DNA of 64,000 nucleotides from Aliisedimentitalea scapharcae (GCF_045277565.1 NZ_CP123584.1:2046001-2110000); one strand, 5' to 3'; counted from the stretch's first letter, positions 1 to 8,672 are shown. Numbers and translations: made by a program. Notes: generated from the sequence alone by a model not told the origin.

Positions 1-426
1 ACCACCGGCATCAGGACCGGATAGACCACCAATGTGATCGCCGTGCATATGAGTTATGATGATGTCGGTGATGTCTGTTTTTGCGATACCGCGAGCCATA
101 AAAAGCGCCTCAAGTTTGCCAACACCGGGGTAAAGAGGGCCCGCGCCAGTATCAATCAGGATCAACCGGTCGCCACTGTGTACAAGCCATTGATTTGCGC
201 CAATTTCGATCTCATCGCCAATGGTGCCAAGAGCCTCTGGGCTGGCGTTCGGAAACCAGCCTGCTGGAATGTTGAACGTGCCATCAGACAGGCTGGACAC
301 CGCGATGTCACCAAGGGTCAGGGTCGCAAGCTCTCCGGCAAAGCTGGCGCTGGGAATGGCTGCGGTGCCAGCCGTTGCGGCCAATGTCAGCATGAGCTCG
401 CGGCGATCAAGAATGAGGGTTGTCAT
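1..426 (-). CDS. Metallo-beta-lactamase-fold hydrolase, exported, partial at window edge
   Basis: The 142 residues in the window start at ATG 426 and run off the left edge. The N-terminus carries a twin-arginine-like signal (DRRELMLTLAATAG, residues 7-20) followed by a small-residue stretch, so export is likely. HMHGDH at residues 126-131 is the zinc-binding signature of the metallo-beta-lactamase fold. The leader and the early sequence (LSDGTF, then LILIDTG near residue 90) are usual for exported MBL hydrolases annotated in Proteobacteria. The substrate cannot be told. It diverges from a GlxA-type regulator about 100 bases away, which probably controls it. The C-terminal half, with the remaining metal ligands, lies outside the window. 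Confidence 0.85.
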   Translation of the reverse strand, partial: MTTLILDRRELMLTLAATAGTAAIPSASFAGELATLTLGDIAVSSLSDGTFNIPAGWFPNASPEALGTIGDEIEIGANQWLVHSGDRLILIDTGAGPLYPGVGKLEALFMARGIAKTDITDIIITHMHGDHIGGLSGPDAGG

Positions 427-529
427 CGTGCTTCCTTCTTTTTCCTGAAAAAGAACTAAGAGCGGGCCGCCTTGATCGCGATTGGCGGATGTGACAATTA
501 GATGGTCATATCAGACAAAAGGTGCTGTC

Positions 530-1432
530 ATGGTGCGTGTTGCAATCGCTTCTTACTCAATGGCCCAGCAGGCCGCTGTGCTGGGGGTGCATGACCTTCT
601 GGTCGCAGCAGGGGAGTTTACCGAGCCTGGCTTTGAGGTCGTCATTGTAGACCAGTTTGAGCGTCCCAAAGCGTTTGATGTGATCATTCTTCCGCCAAGC
701 ATGGGAGGTTGGCCAGAAGGCCGGGAACAGGCCGCACTTTGCGAGTGGATTACTGCGCTGCATTCTACCGGGGCACTTGTTTGCACCGTATGTGTTGGAG
801 CCTTTATTCTTGCGTCAACGGGACTTCTGAATGGGCGTCCGGCCACAACGCATTGGGAGCTGTCTGAAGAATTTTCCAGGCAATTTCCGGATGTGAAGCT
901 CGAAGCGGAGCGGTTGATTGTGGATGATGGCGACCTGATAACGGCCGGGGGCATGATGGCCTGGACTGATTTGGGATTGCTGTTGATCGCACGATATCTG
1001 GGCCCGGCGGTTATGCAGAAAGTGGCCAAGCTGTTTTTGATTGATCCCGGCGGACGAGAGCAGAGCTACTACAATCTCTTCACACCAAGTCTGGCACACG
1101 GAGATACCCAGATTGTCAAAGCGCAACAATGGCTGCAGGGCCACTATCGCTCGCCCGTAACGGTCCCTCAGATCGCCTCAGCGGCCGGGCTTGAAGAACG
1201 TACTTTCCTGCGGCGGTTTCAGGCTGCGACTGGCCATCGGCCTTCTGAATACCTTCAACAATTGCGTATTGGCCAGGCACGGGAGTTGCTGGAATTGACA
1301 CGGGATAACATTGGCCAGATTGCAGCAGCAGTTGGCTATGCCGACATCTCATCCTTCAGCAAACTGTTTCAAAAGATCACGGGACTGGCCCCCGGGGAGT
1401 ATCGCAAACGCTTTGCGCTTGTGCGCAGATGA
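530..1432 (+). CDS. GlxA family transcriptional regulator (DJ-1/PfpI domain plus AraC HTH)
   Basis: A 300-residue protein in two parts. Residues 1 to about 180 form a DJ-1/PfpI-type amidotransferase-like domain, with a nucleophile-elbow-like Cys near residue 88 (TVCVGAFILAS) and the family's ATTHWEL stretch after it. The C-terminal 100 residues are an AraC-type double helix-turn-helix ending in ADISSFSKLFQKITGLAPGEYR. ATG 530 was chosen because an AAAGG-like Shine-Dalgarno lies just before it and the family starts directly with the first beta strand; an upstream TTG at 482 would add 16 unlikely residues. It diverges from the MBL-fold gene and is the natural candidate to regulate it. GlxA-type proteins usually respond to small metabolites; the ligand is not evident. 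Confidence 0.88.
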   Translation: MVRVAIASYSMAQQAAVLGVHDLLVAAGEFTEPGFEVVIVDQFERPKAFDVIILPPSMGGWPEGREQAALCEWITALHSTGALVCTVCVGAFILASTGLLNGRPATTHWELSEEFSRQFPDVKLEAERLIVDDGDLITAGGMMAWTDLGLLLIARYLGPAVMQKVAKLFLIDPGGREQSYYNLFTPSLAHGDTQIVKAQQWLQGHYRSPVTVPQIASAAGLEERTFLRRFQAATGHRPSEYLQQLRIGQARELLELTRDNIGQIAAAVGYADISSFSKLFQKITGLAPGEYRKRFALVRR

Positions 1433-1752
1433 TCGGCCTCAAGGCACCGCTCCTCTGCGGTCTGAACCAAGAGGGAAGGATCGATCTCACTGGAGGGCGG
1501 CTATAGGTCCAATGGCACTTCGGTGAAAAATCAAACGACAAGCATCATTGATCGCATAGACTGTTGAGCCGCACTAAATTTCTACAAAGTCGCAAGGCAG
1601 CTTTGGGTCCACTGCACTGCAGTGGAGCCATGGGCTTCCCAAGTCTGAAATGGGCCGTCCGTATCGTTGGCGTTTTGCCCATGATGCGAAAATGATGCGA
1701 CAGATCCAATGGCACCAGTGAGCCCGAAAAAGACGCGTCAAATCGACCGCTG
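1433..1752. other. Intergenic region without a supported gene
   Basis: No open frame here resembles a known protein. The stretch contains one clear inverted repeat, TCCACTGC (1608-1615) and GCAGTGGA (1619-1626) with a 3-base loop. The flanking sequence (1560-1700) has the look of degenerate intergenic filler. It separates two convergent genes, so the hairpin could help terminate transcription, but there is no T-run. Confidence 0.5.
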
Positions 1753-2046
1753 TCATCCGACGCCATCAATGACCGCGAGATTACACTTTGCAGATTTGTG
1801 TCGATGCTCAGCCAATTCACGGTATTCCGGATCGGCAAGCCATTCTTCAGCTTTGGTTCGACTAGGAAACTTCATAACAACCGTGCTCGGAAAGCCCCAG
1901 TCGCCTTCAACCACTGTTGTTTTGCCGCTTGTCGTTGCCAGGAGTTCCCCATCATACCGTTGAAAGATAGGCATAAAGCCTGCAAGGTAAGATTTGTATC
2001 TCTCTTTATCAAAAATCTCGAGTTGACCGATCACATATGCTGCCAT
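1753..2046 (-). CDS. DUF1330 family protein
   Basis: A 97-residue protein beginning MAAYVIGQLEIFD and containing SYLAGFMPIFQRYDGELLA and WGFPSTVVMKFPS, the standard pattern of DUF1330, a small dimeric alpha/beta-barrel family of unknown function. Length is normal for the family. ATG 2046 was chosen over an ATG four codons upstream because the family begins with MAAYV-like residues and a GGAGGG-like ribosome site (around 2052) suits it. It is monocistronic and convergent with the GlxA regulator. No catalytic role can be claimed. Confidence 0.85.
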   Translation of the reverse strand: MAAYVIGQLEIFDKERYKSYLAGFMPIFQRYDGELLATTSGKTTVVEGDWGFPSTVVMKFPSRTKAEEWLADPEYRELAEHRHKSAKCNLAVIDGVG

Positions 2047-2544
2047 TTCACCCTCCAAGCATCAAATTGACGCTAGGATAACATGAAAAGTTCGACAGTG
2101 ACTTCTCAATCTGCATGGCAGTTTTCCACCGGCCAGCGCCTCACTGAAACCAACAGATGATTACGTTGAGTTATGAGTTGTCAGGTTTCGCCATTGCAGC
2201 GAAAGTTCACTGTGTCCCGCATTGCTGGCCTCTGATTGCCAGGAATGCTGCGCTTTGTGTCGAATGTCAGGTTTGGTGACGCTGCATCGCGAAATTGGAA
2301 GGACTGGTTCGTAATTGGTAGAAGCCGATGGCGTCACTTTGCAAAATCCGCAATCTGCGCACGTGTAAGGCCGTGCTGTCTGCTTTGGCAGGGTTCGGTC
2401 ATCCGGTGAGGTGGATCAGACCACTGGCGGTCGTTTTTTGGTGCAAGGTCAGGTGCTGCACCGCTGCAAGTCGGCTTGTGAGCCCACAATCACCGATGCT
2501 GCGAGCTGCACCCAGGTCTGCTCTTCCTCACATTGCGAATTGGC
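2047..2544. other. Intergenic region without a supported gene
   Basis: About 500 bases with no convincing coding frame. It holds the first copy of a 40-base repeat (2213-2253) whose second copy lies beyond the DUF4345 gene. The rest shows no recognisable promoter, RNA or protein remnant. Confidence 0.5.
2213..2253 (+). repeat. Imperfect 40-base direct repeat, copy 1
   Basis: The stretch with core GCTGGCCTCTGA then CCAGGAAT is found again at 3750-3789 in the same orientation. By hand alignment about 34 of 40 positions match with one gap. The two copies bracket the TetR/DUF4345 gene pair. It is not coding in any frame I can support. Confidence 0.6.
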
Positions 2545-3141
2545 TTAACTGAGGATGCTCGCAAGAAGTTGTTTGGTCATCAATGTCGCGTCGGCCCATG
2601 GGTAGCCAGGAATGGTGTTCATGCAAAGGGCGATGCCGATCATTCCAGATATGAGTGTGTCAGTTTTCATCTTAATGTCATGTTCCTGCGGAAGAGCCTC
2701 GCGGATCAAATTCGAAAACATCAAGACGTGTGCCAAGGTTTTGTCGTCGCTGACGAACGTACTGACATCCGCCCGCGTCACATCGTTAGACAAAAAGACA
2801 AGTCGAAAATGATCGGGGTGACTGATCCAATAGGCGGTAAAGGTTTGTGCGGCTGTCTGCAGCCGTTCCCTGGGGCCAACGACCGATTTCAGCTTGTTTT
2901 CGATGTCATTTGACATGTCTGTGAGGACGTCAGCCCAAAGGTATCGCAGGATATCCGTCTTGCCCTCAAAATGTGCATAGAGTGTCATCGGGGCGCATCC
3001 GACCTCTCTGGCCAAACGGCGCATTGAAACCGCCCCAAAGCCTTCCGCACGGTAAATCTCAAGCGCGTGTTTCCCGATCTTTGACCGGAGTTCCAGAATT
3101 TCAGCCTTGCTGCGGGGTGGCCTACCAGCGGTTCTAGCCAT
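2545..3141 (-). CDS. TetR/AcrR family transcriptional regulator
   Basis: A 198-residue repressor-type protein. The N-terminal 60 residues carry the TetR helix-turn-helix (SMRRLAREVGCAPMTLYAHF followed by EGKTDILRYLW). The remaining all-helical part would be the ligand-binding and dimerisation domain and has no diagnostic motif. It diverges from a small DUF4345 membrane protein. The shared 126-base promoter region holds two near-identical 18-base direct repeats with ACGCGT cores, which are likely its operators. The expected role is autorepression and control of the neighbour. Confidence 0.9.
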   Translation of the reverse strand: MARTAGRPPRSKAEILELRSKIGKHALEIYRAEGFGAVSMRRLAREVGCAPMTLYAHFEGKTDILRYLWADVLTDMSNDIENKLKSVVGPRERLQTAAQTFTAYWISHPDHFRLVFLSNDVTRADVSTFVSDDKTLAHVLMFSNLIREALPQEHDIKMKTDTLISGMIGIALCMNTIPGYPWADATLMTKQLLASILS

Positions 3142-3167
3142 AATTATGCCCTCTGCAAATTATCCCG

Positions 3168-3232
3168 GAACGCGTGCCAAATAATGCTTGCCTTGTCAAG
3201 GCGGTGTTAATATAGAACGCGTACCAAATATT
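3168..3232. promoter_or_regulatory. Probable TetR operators: two direct repeats in the divergent promoter
   Basis: GAACGCGTGCCAAATAAT (3168-3185) and GAACGCGTACCAAATATT (3215-3232) match at 15 of 18 positions with a 47-base period. A third partial match, GGACGCGTGAAATG, ends at the start codon of the plus-strand gene (3268). A possible plus promoter, TTGCCT (3188-3193) and TATAGA (3211-3216) with a 17-base spacer, would be covered by the second repeat. Repeats and positions are seen directly; binding by the adjacent TetR protein is inferred. Confidence 0.6.
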
Positions 3233-3267
3233 AAGCGCCCACAGGGCGGGCATTTAGGACGCGTGAA

Positions 3268-3711
3268 ATGAACAAGAAAAATTTACTGAATTCGGTTGTT
3301 GTGATCGTTGGCGCCGTGATCGTCTTCCTGGGCTTGAATGTCGGCCTGGGCGGGATAATGACGCTGGGATGGCAATCATCGCGCGAGTTTGTTTCGATCA
3401 CCGATGCTGCAACATTCCATGCTCAAGATAGCCACATCCGGTTCATTGGTGGGGTCTGGTTCGGCGTCGGTGCTGCGTTCATGATTGGCGGCTTTGCAAT
3501 GCGCATGTTTCGCTCAACCTTGATTATTCTGTCGGCTCTGATCGCAATTGCGGGTTTGTTTCGGCTCAGCGGCATGAACACTGAGGTCATATTTAGCGCC
3601 GCGATCGCCCCGTCACTGGCATTTGAGCTGGTGGGTTTTCCGCTGCTTGCGTGGTGGTTGATGGCGTCTGGCAAACGGGACGCAGAGGTAGTCAAGGATG
3701 AGAGTTCCTGA
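3268..3711 (+). CDS. DUF4345 domain small membrane protein
   Basis: A 147-residue protein with about four hydrophobic segments (residues 8-30, 60-80, 84-102, 112-132). The pattern GVWFGVGAAFMIGGF in the second segment and the overall layout fit DUF4345, a family of small four-helix inner-membrane proteins of unknown function often paired with a TetR regulator. It starts at ATG 3268 directly after the divergent regulatory region. Function beyond membrane location cannot be stated. Confidence 0.75.
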   Translation: MNKKNLLNSVVVIVGAVIVFLGLNVGLGGIMTLGWQSSREFVSITDAATFHAQDSHIRFIGGVWFGVGAAFMIGGFAMRMFRSTLIILSALIAIAGLFRLSGMNTEVIFSAAIAPSLAFELVGFPLLAWWLMASGKRDAEVVKDESS

Positions 3712-4094
3712 AAGCGGACATCTACTCGATTGATTTGGAGGTCAGGTTTTGTCCGCATGGCTGGCCTCTGACTACCAGGAATACTACGCATAGCGGCCCT
3801 TCTGGGTCGATCTCCAAGCTCTGCCTGTGCCAGTGTTCAAGCTCTATTAACGAGGTGCACGTGATTGTCTCTCTGAAAGCGACCAATAGGTTGACGGGAC
3901 CGCTTGCACACCGAACCCGTGCCCGATTGCGGGCGTTTCTTTGATCAGGTCAACGCGGTTGAAAAGGTGTTCACGACGTCAAACCCTCCAGTGTCTATAG
4001 GGTCGGGAAGGCAATCAATGCACACGCCCAATCGGGCAGGGCGCGAACCGGTCTCGGCATCGCACGCTGCGGAGTCCGCCACATCAGGTTTGAA
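3712..4094. other. Intergenic region without a supported gene
   Basis: Nearly 400 bases between two convergent genes. It contains the second copy of the 40-base repeat (3750-3789). I see no protein-like frame, no tRNA T-loop and no strong terminator hairpin. Confidence 0.5.
3750..3789 (+). repeat. Imperfect 40-base direct repeat, copy 2
   Basis: Second copy of the element at 2213-2253, same orientation, sharing GCTGGCCTCTGA and CCAGGAAT cores with five substitutions and one gap by hand alignment. Confidence 0.6.
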
Positions 4095-5534
4095 TTAGGC
4101 AATAACGCCCCTGGAAACCAAGGCTGATACCAATAATCCTCCCTGTTCCATGTTTGTGAATTCAAGCGTGCCGCCGTGAAGTTCGATCAGCTCGCCGGCA
4201 ATTGAAAGCCCCAGACCGACACCGCGTTCGGGTTGTTGAGAGTGGCCGCGTACGAACGGCATCTGGACGCGCGCGATTTGGTCCGGATCGATCCCCGGGC
4301 CAAAATCTCTGATGCCAACGCACAGCATGTCCTTGGAAACCGGTTTGACCTCGACAATGGCACGGCCACCGTATTTCAGGGCATTGTCGATCAGGTTCGA
4401 AAAGGCCCGCCGCAGCTTGTCCGGTTGTCCTTGCATCATGCAGGCATTATCGGTTCTGACAGTGACGTCTTCGGCAGAGGTGAAAATCGACATTGCCGAT
4501 CGCAGTTCGACCTCGTCGGGTGAAACGAATGCAACGTTCTTGCCCGTATCGCTGTAGTCGCTGACCAAACTCTCCAGCAACGATGCCAGCGAAAATCGAA
4601 AGCTTTCTTCGGGTTGCGACCTGATGCTGAGCAGGTCCAGGGCTCCGTCGATAATGCTGGAGACTTCGTCGAGATCGGATTCGAAACGGTCCCGTAGGGC
4701 GTCGTCCGTCAACAGTTCGGTGCGCAAACGCAGGCGGGTTACCGGCGTGCGCAAATCATGCGAGATCGCCGCAAGATTTCGTTCCTTGGATTCCTGCTCC
4801 ACTTGAAAACGATTGGTCAAACGGTCGATCTTGTCCCTGATGAGGTAGGCCTCACTGGACGCCAATGGATCGGCTGATCCGGTCACGGGGCCGCGTTCGG
4901 CCAGTTTGGCGAATGGACCCGCGAGGTTGAGGGCCAGGGGAACCACAAGCGACAAACCGATGGCGAATGCAGCAAACCCCAAAAGCGCAACGCGTGTTTG
5001 TCCGGGCCTGGATTGCCAGATCGTCGGGGCTGATATGGTCAACAGGACATCTTCGGACATAAAAACGTGCAGCTGCGCGGTTTGGTCCTGTCGGGCGATG
5101 CCACGTGACAGTTCCGCCAGGCGTGCTGATGCGCTTTGTTCCTCAGTGCTCGCGCTGAGGGCCTGGGGCAACTGGGGTGGTCGCTCAAAGGCCACAGCGG
5201 CGCGCAATCGCTCGTCGTCGATAACAAGAATGAGCGGCACCGAATAGGGCGGCAGATCGTCTTGCAGCCGAAGGTGCCGCCGCAGCTTGAACCTCCCGGA
5301 GGTCACCACGTCGCCTTCTGTCAGATCTTGCCAGGTGTCCCTGTTCAGCAAATCGCGCAACAGATCGCCCGAGGTTTCGGCATAGGTAAGGGCGGAGCTG
5401 CGCTGAAAGAAACCATACATGGTCCAGGCCGACACAAACGCGCCCAACAGATAGGCCGTGATCACGAGCAAGGGCAAACGCTGGCTCAGTGATCGCGGCA
5501 ACAAGGCCAGAACCGTCAGTTGGATTTTGCGCAT
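4095..5534 (-). CDS. Sensor histidine kinase, candidate glucose-responsive (GtrS-like)
   Basis: A 479-residue membrane kinase. Order of parts: transmembrane helix near residues 20-40, periplasmic sensor region 42-180, second helix 182-204, HAMP linker to about 250, phosphoacceptor His259 in AISHDLRTPVTRLRLR, N-box NLIDNALKYGG, then G boxes DFGPGID and GVGLGLSIA. All catalytic elements are present. It lies 3 bases after the response-regulator gene, so the two form an operon. They diverge from a glucose-type ABC transporter and glucokinase. In Pseudomonas the GtrS/GltR pair next to gts genes senses glucose-derived acids; equivalence here is inferred from layout only. Confidence 0.9.
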   Translation of the reverse strand: MRKIQLTVLALLPRSLSQRLPLLVITAYLLGAFVSAWTMYGFFQRSSALTYAETSGDLLRDLLNRDTWQDLTEGDVVTSGRFKLRRHLRLQDDLPPYSVPLILVIDDERLRAAVAFERPPQLPQALSASTEEQSASARLAELSRGIARQDQTAQLHVFMSEDVLLTISAPTIWQSRPGQTRVALLGFAAFAIGLSLVVPLALNLAGPFAKLAERGPVTGSADPLASSEAYLIRDKIDRLTNRFQVEQESKERNLAAISHDLRTPVTRLRLRTELLTDDALRDRFESDLDEVSSIIDGALDLLSIRSQPEESFRFSLASLLESLVSDYSDTGKNVAFVSPDEVELRSAMSIFTSAEDVTVRTDNACMMQGQPDKLRRAFSNLIDNALKYGGRAIVEVKPVSKDMLCVGIRDFGPGIDPDQIARVQMPFVRGHSQQPERGVGLGLSIAGELIELHGGTLEFTNMEQGGLLVSALVSRGVIA

Positions 5535-5537
5535 GTC

Positions 5538-6302
5538 CTAGTCGATATCCTGGATTTCCGCACAGAACTGATACCCACGATTGCGAATGGTTCGAATGAA
5601 ATCGGCATTTGGTTGGGCCACTGACATCTTTTTGCGCAACCTGCTGACAAGGATATCAACCCGCCGATCTTCCGGGCCGAGTTCCACATTCAGGATGGAC
5701 CGACCAATTTCTTCGCGGCTGACAGGGTCGGGCAGATCCGTCGCCAGTTTCAAAAGAAGCTGGTATTCGGTTGAGCTGAGCGGGACCAGGATAGAGAGGG
5801 GGCTGTGCAGTTTCTGATTGGTCCGATCCAATACCCAACCGGCAAATCCGATCTTGCCGGTCGCGTGTTGGCGGTTCACGGTCGTGTTGCGGCGCAACAA
5901 AGCATTCATTCGTGCCAGCAACTCTCGGGGATTGAACGGTTTTTCAAGATAATCATCGGCTCCAAGTTCGATCCCATGAATACGTTTTCTGTCACCTTTT
6001 TCAGCGGAAAGGATGATGATGGGCACATTTGATGTTTCTCGCACCCACTGACAGAATTCCAACCCGTTCATTCCCGGCAGCATGATGTCGACAATCAGAA
6101 TCTCAAAGTTGTCGGGAGCATGGGTCTGGGCGTCCTCGGCGCTTTGAGACACCTGACATTCAAAACCTCGCCCGTCGAGATAGGTGGACAAAAGCAAAGA
6201 AATTTCAGCGTCGTCTTCTATGATGTGTACACGTGGCAGGAGCTTACCTCGGATCCTTGGGGTGGTTTTAGTTGTGCCTGACCATAATAGCATGTGTTCC
6301 AC
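5538..6302 (-). CDS. OmpR family response regulator, candidate regulator of the sugar operon
   Basis: A protein of up to 254 residues with a receiver domain (IIEDDAEISLLL; phospho-acceptor Asp in ILIVDIMLPGMNG; conserved Lys in YLEKPFNPREL) and a C-terminal winged helix of the OmpR/PhoB class (RLRKKMSVAQPNADFIRTIRNRGYQF). The start is uncertain: GTG 6302 gives the full frame, ATG 6293 removes three residues, and a family-typical start would lie close to VHIIEDD. The gene is co-transcribed with the kinase downstream. The divergent 127-base region it shares with the sugar-binding protein gene is the likely target. Confidence 0.9.
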   Translation of the reverse strand: MEHMLLWSGTTKTTPRIRGKLLPRVHIIEDDAEISLLLSTYLDGRGFECQVSQSAEDAQTHAPDNFEILIVDIMLPGMNGLEFCQWVRETSNVPIIILSAEKGDRKRIHGIELGADDYLEKPFNPRELLARMNALLRRNTTVNRQHATGKIGFAGWVLDRTNQKLHSPLSILVPLSSTEYQLLLKLATDLPDPVSREEIGRSILNVELGPEDRRVDILVSRLRKKMSVAQPNADFIRTIRNRGYQFCAEIQDID

Positions 6303-6429
6303 TTCGCGAAGAGGTCGAAATCAGGCTGTTACAAAACGCAACAAAACAAGGTGTGGGCAGAATGGGCGATGGGCTTACCCTTTGGGCAGCGTTGGTACGA
6401 CCAACTCTTTGATTCTGGGAGGAACAAGA
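6303..6429. promoter_or_regulatory. Divergent promoter region, two-component system / sugar transport operon
   Basis: Two small dyads are visible: CTTCGCGAAG (6302-6311, perfect) and GTTGGT-ACG-ACCAAC (6391-6405, perfect 6-base arms). Two CAAAACGCAA/CAAAACAAGG-like direct repeats lie at about 6332-6350. A GGGAGGAACAAG ribosome site precedes ATG 6430. Which of these the response regulator binds is unknown. Confidence 0.4.
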
Positions 6430-7686
6430 ATGAAACCGTTTTCCAAGGCGCTGGTCAGCGCCATTGCCCTTGCGACCGCCGTTACCGCAGCCCCGTTGAA
6501 AGCTGACCCAAAGGCCGAAGTTTTGCATTACTGGACATCTGGTGGTGAAGCCAAGGCCGTCAAGGCCTTGCAAGAGGCCTTTGCTGCCCGTGGCGGCGAA
6601 TGGGTCGATGCTCCGGTCGCTGGTGGCGGCGGTGACGCACAGGCCGCCGTTCTGCGGGCCCGCGTTTTGGCAGGGGACCCGCCTGCAGCAGTTCAAATCA
6701 AAGGCCCGAACATTCAGGAATGGGCCGAGGCCGGGGCGCTTGCCGACCTTTCGAATGTGGCTGCAAGCCAGAATTGGGACGCCGTGTTACCGGACGCGAT
6801 CCAAAACATCGTCAAGTATGAAGGCAATTACGTGGCCGTGCCGGTAAACGTACACCGGGTTGACTGGATCTGGGCCAACCCCGAGGTTCTCGCCAAAGTG
6901 GGCGCTTCGGTTCCGACAACCTGGGACGAATTCAACGCGACCGCAGACAAGCTGCTCGCCGCGGGTATCATTCCGCTGGCCCATGGCGGTCAGCCCTGGC
7001 AGGACGCGACAGTGTTCGAAACCGTGGTTCTGGGCATTGGCGGCGTCGACTTCTACCGCAAGGCGCTGGTCGAATTGGACATGGATGCTCTTGGCTCCGA
7101 CACCATGGTCAAAGTATTCGACCAGATGCGCAAGATGCGTGGTTATGTCGATCCGGACTTTCCCGGGCGTGACTGGAACCTGGCAACGGCCATGGTGATG
7201 CGCGGAGAAGCCGCGATGCAGATCATGGGTGACTGGGCCAAGGGCGAATTCGCGGCAGCGGGCAAGATGCCGGGCAAGGATTACATCTGTGCGTCGACCC
7301 CATCGGAAAACGGGTACCTGCTGAATTCCGACAGCTTTGCCATGTTCAACGTCAAGGGCGACGACCTGATTGCGGGGCAAAACCTTTTGGCCGAACTCAT
7401 TCTGGGTACCGAATTCCAAGAGACCTTCAACCTGTTCAAAGGATCGATTCCGGCCCGGACGGATGTTTCGCGCGGCGCGTTCGACGATTGTGCGATCAAG
7501 TCGATGGATGACATGGTGTCGGCCGCTGACGGCGGTACGCTGCTTGGTTCGATGGCGCATGAAATTGCGCAGGCCGGTGCCGTACGCGGTGCCTTCATCG
7601 ACATTGCCACCGCGCACTTCAACTCTGACATGTCTTCGCAAGAAGCCGTTGAAAAGTTGGTGAAAGCCATCAAACTGGCCCAGTAA
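6430..7686 (+). CDS. Carbohydrate ABC transporter substrate-binding protein, glucose/mannose type
   Basis: A 418-residue periplasmic protein with a Sec signal peptide (residues 1 to about 25, MKPFSKALVSAIALATAVTAA). The mature start EVLHYWTSGGEAKAVKAL and the following VAGGGGDAQ and GDPPAAVQ segments are characteristic of the glucose/mannose-binding proteins of the GtsA class, not of maltose or glycerol-phosphate binders. ATG 6430 was chosen for its signal peptide and the strong GGAGG site; upstream in-frame codons overlap the divergent gene. It is the first gene of a six-gene operon. Glucose as ligand is inferred from family resemblance and the downstream glucokinase. Confidence 0.9.
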   Translation: MKPFSKALVSAIALATAVTAAPLKADPKAEVLHYWTSGGEAKAVKALQEAFAARGGEWVDAPVAGGGGDAQAAVLRARVLAGDPPAAVQIKGPNIQEWAEAGALADLSNVAASQNWDAVLPDAIQNIVKYEGNYVAVPVNVHRVDWIWANPEVLAKVGASVPTTWDEFNATADKLLAAGIIPLAHGGQPWQDATVFETVVLGIGGVDFYRKALVELDMDALGSDTMVKVFDQMRKMRGYVDPDFPGRDWNLATAMVMRGEAAMQIMGDWAKGEFAAAGKMPGKDYICASTPSENGYLLNSDSFAMFNVKGDDLIAGQNLLAELILGTEFQETFNLFKGSIPARTDVSRGAFDDCAIKSMDDMVSAADGGTLLGSMAHEIAQAGAVRGAFIDIATAHFNSDMSSQEAVEKLVKAIKLAQ

Positions 7687-7707
7687 ACCTGCTGAGCTTC
7701 GCCTGTG

Positions 7708-7729
7708 GCCCGCATTTTGATGTGCGGGC
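7708..7729 (+). other. Intercistronic stem-loop after the binding-protein gene
   Basis: GCCCGCA (7708-7714) pairs with TGCGGGC (7723-7729) across an 8-base loop, 21 bases after the stop codon of the binding-protein gene and well before the permease. There is no T-run, so it is more likely an mRNA-stabilising or attenuating hairpin, a common way of making more binding protein than permease, than a full terminator. Confidence 0.5.
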
Positions 7730-7775
7730 TACAACATCTGGTTTCACTTGACGCATTCTCGGAGGAGATCAGCTT

Positions 7776-8672
7776 GTGACCCGACATTCCCCAAATATCA
7801 CCGATCGAATTGCCCGCGTTCTCCCACAGATCGTCGTGGCCCCAAGCTTTGCTCTGATCCTGTTCTTCGTCTACGGCTTTATCGTCTGGACCGGCTATAT
7901 TTCGCTGACCAAATCCAAGATGCTGCCAAACTATACCGTGATCGGTCTCCGGCCCTATGAACGGCTGTTCCAGATGGACCGCTGGACCGTGGCGTTGGAA
8001 AACCTGTTCATCTTTGGCTTTCTTTTCATTTTTGTTGCGATCGTGATCGGTTGCCTGTTGGCGATCTTGCTGGATCAGAAAATCCGCGCCGAAGGATTCA
8101 TTCGCACCATCTATCTCTATCCGATGGCGATTTCCTTTATCATCACGGGGACGGCCTGGAAGTGGATCATGAACCCGTCGCTGGGGCTGGAAACCGTGAT
8201 ACGCGGTTGGGGCTGGGAGAGCTTTTCATTCGGCTGGACCAACAGCGAAACTCTGGCTGTCTATGCATTGGTCATGGCGGCCGTCTGGCAAAGCGCGGGG
8301 TTTGTCATGGCTCTGTTCCTGTCGGCCCTGCGCAGCGTGGATCAGGACATCATCAAGGCGGCCAGCCTGGATGGTGCGTCGCCCTGGAAAATCTATCTGC
8401 GCATCATCCTGCCTTCGATGCGACCCGTCTTCATGAGCGCGGTCGTGATCCTTGCTCATCTGGCAATCAAAAGCTTTGATCTTGTCGTCGCTCTTACTGG
8501 CGGTGGGCCGGGCTATTCCTCGACGTTGCCGGCGAACTTCATGTACGAGATGACGTTCCGCCGCAACGAGATCGCTGTTGGTGCCGCCTCGGCCATGGTC
8601 ATGCTGGCCACGGTCGCCGCGATCATGGTGCCCTATCTGTATTCCGAATTGCGGGGGAAGAAACATGTCTGA
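7776..8672 (+). CDS. Sugar ABC transporter permease 1 (MalF-type)
   Basis: A 298-residue integral membrane protein with six predicted helices and the cytoplasmic EAA loop ASLDGASPWKIYLRIILPSM that docks on the ATPase. Length and order fit the shorter permeases of the CUT1 family. GTG 7776 is the start: GGAGGAG lies nine bases upstream and the next in-frame Met would cut the first helix. The 3' end overlaps the next gene by 8 bases, so the two permeases are translationally coupled. Confidence 0.92.
   Translation: MTRHSPNITDRIARVLPQIVVAPSFALILFFVYGFIVWTGYISLTKSKMLPNYTVIGLRPYERLFQMDRWTVALENLFIFGFLFIFVAIVIGCLLAILLDQKIRAEGFIRTIYLYPMAISFIITGTAWKWIMNPSLGLETVIRGWGWESFSFGWTNSETLAVYALVMAAVWQSAGFVMALFLSALRSVDQDIIKAASLDGASPWKIYLRIILPSMRPVFMSAVVILAHLAIKSFDLVVALTGGGPGYSSTLPANFMYEMTFRRNEIAVGAASAMVMLATVAAIMVPYLYSELRGKKHV

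Noticed and set aside
6184..7686. A 500-residue start for the sugar-binding protein
   Set aside because: It would overlap the divergent response-regulator gene and bury the signal peptide; ATG 6430 has a strong ribosome site.
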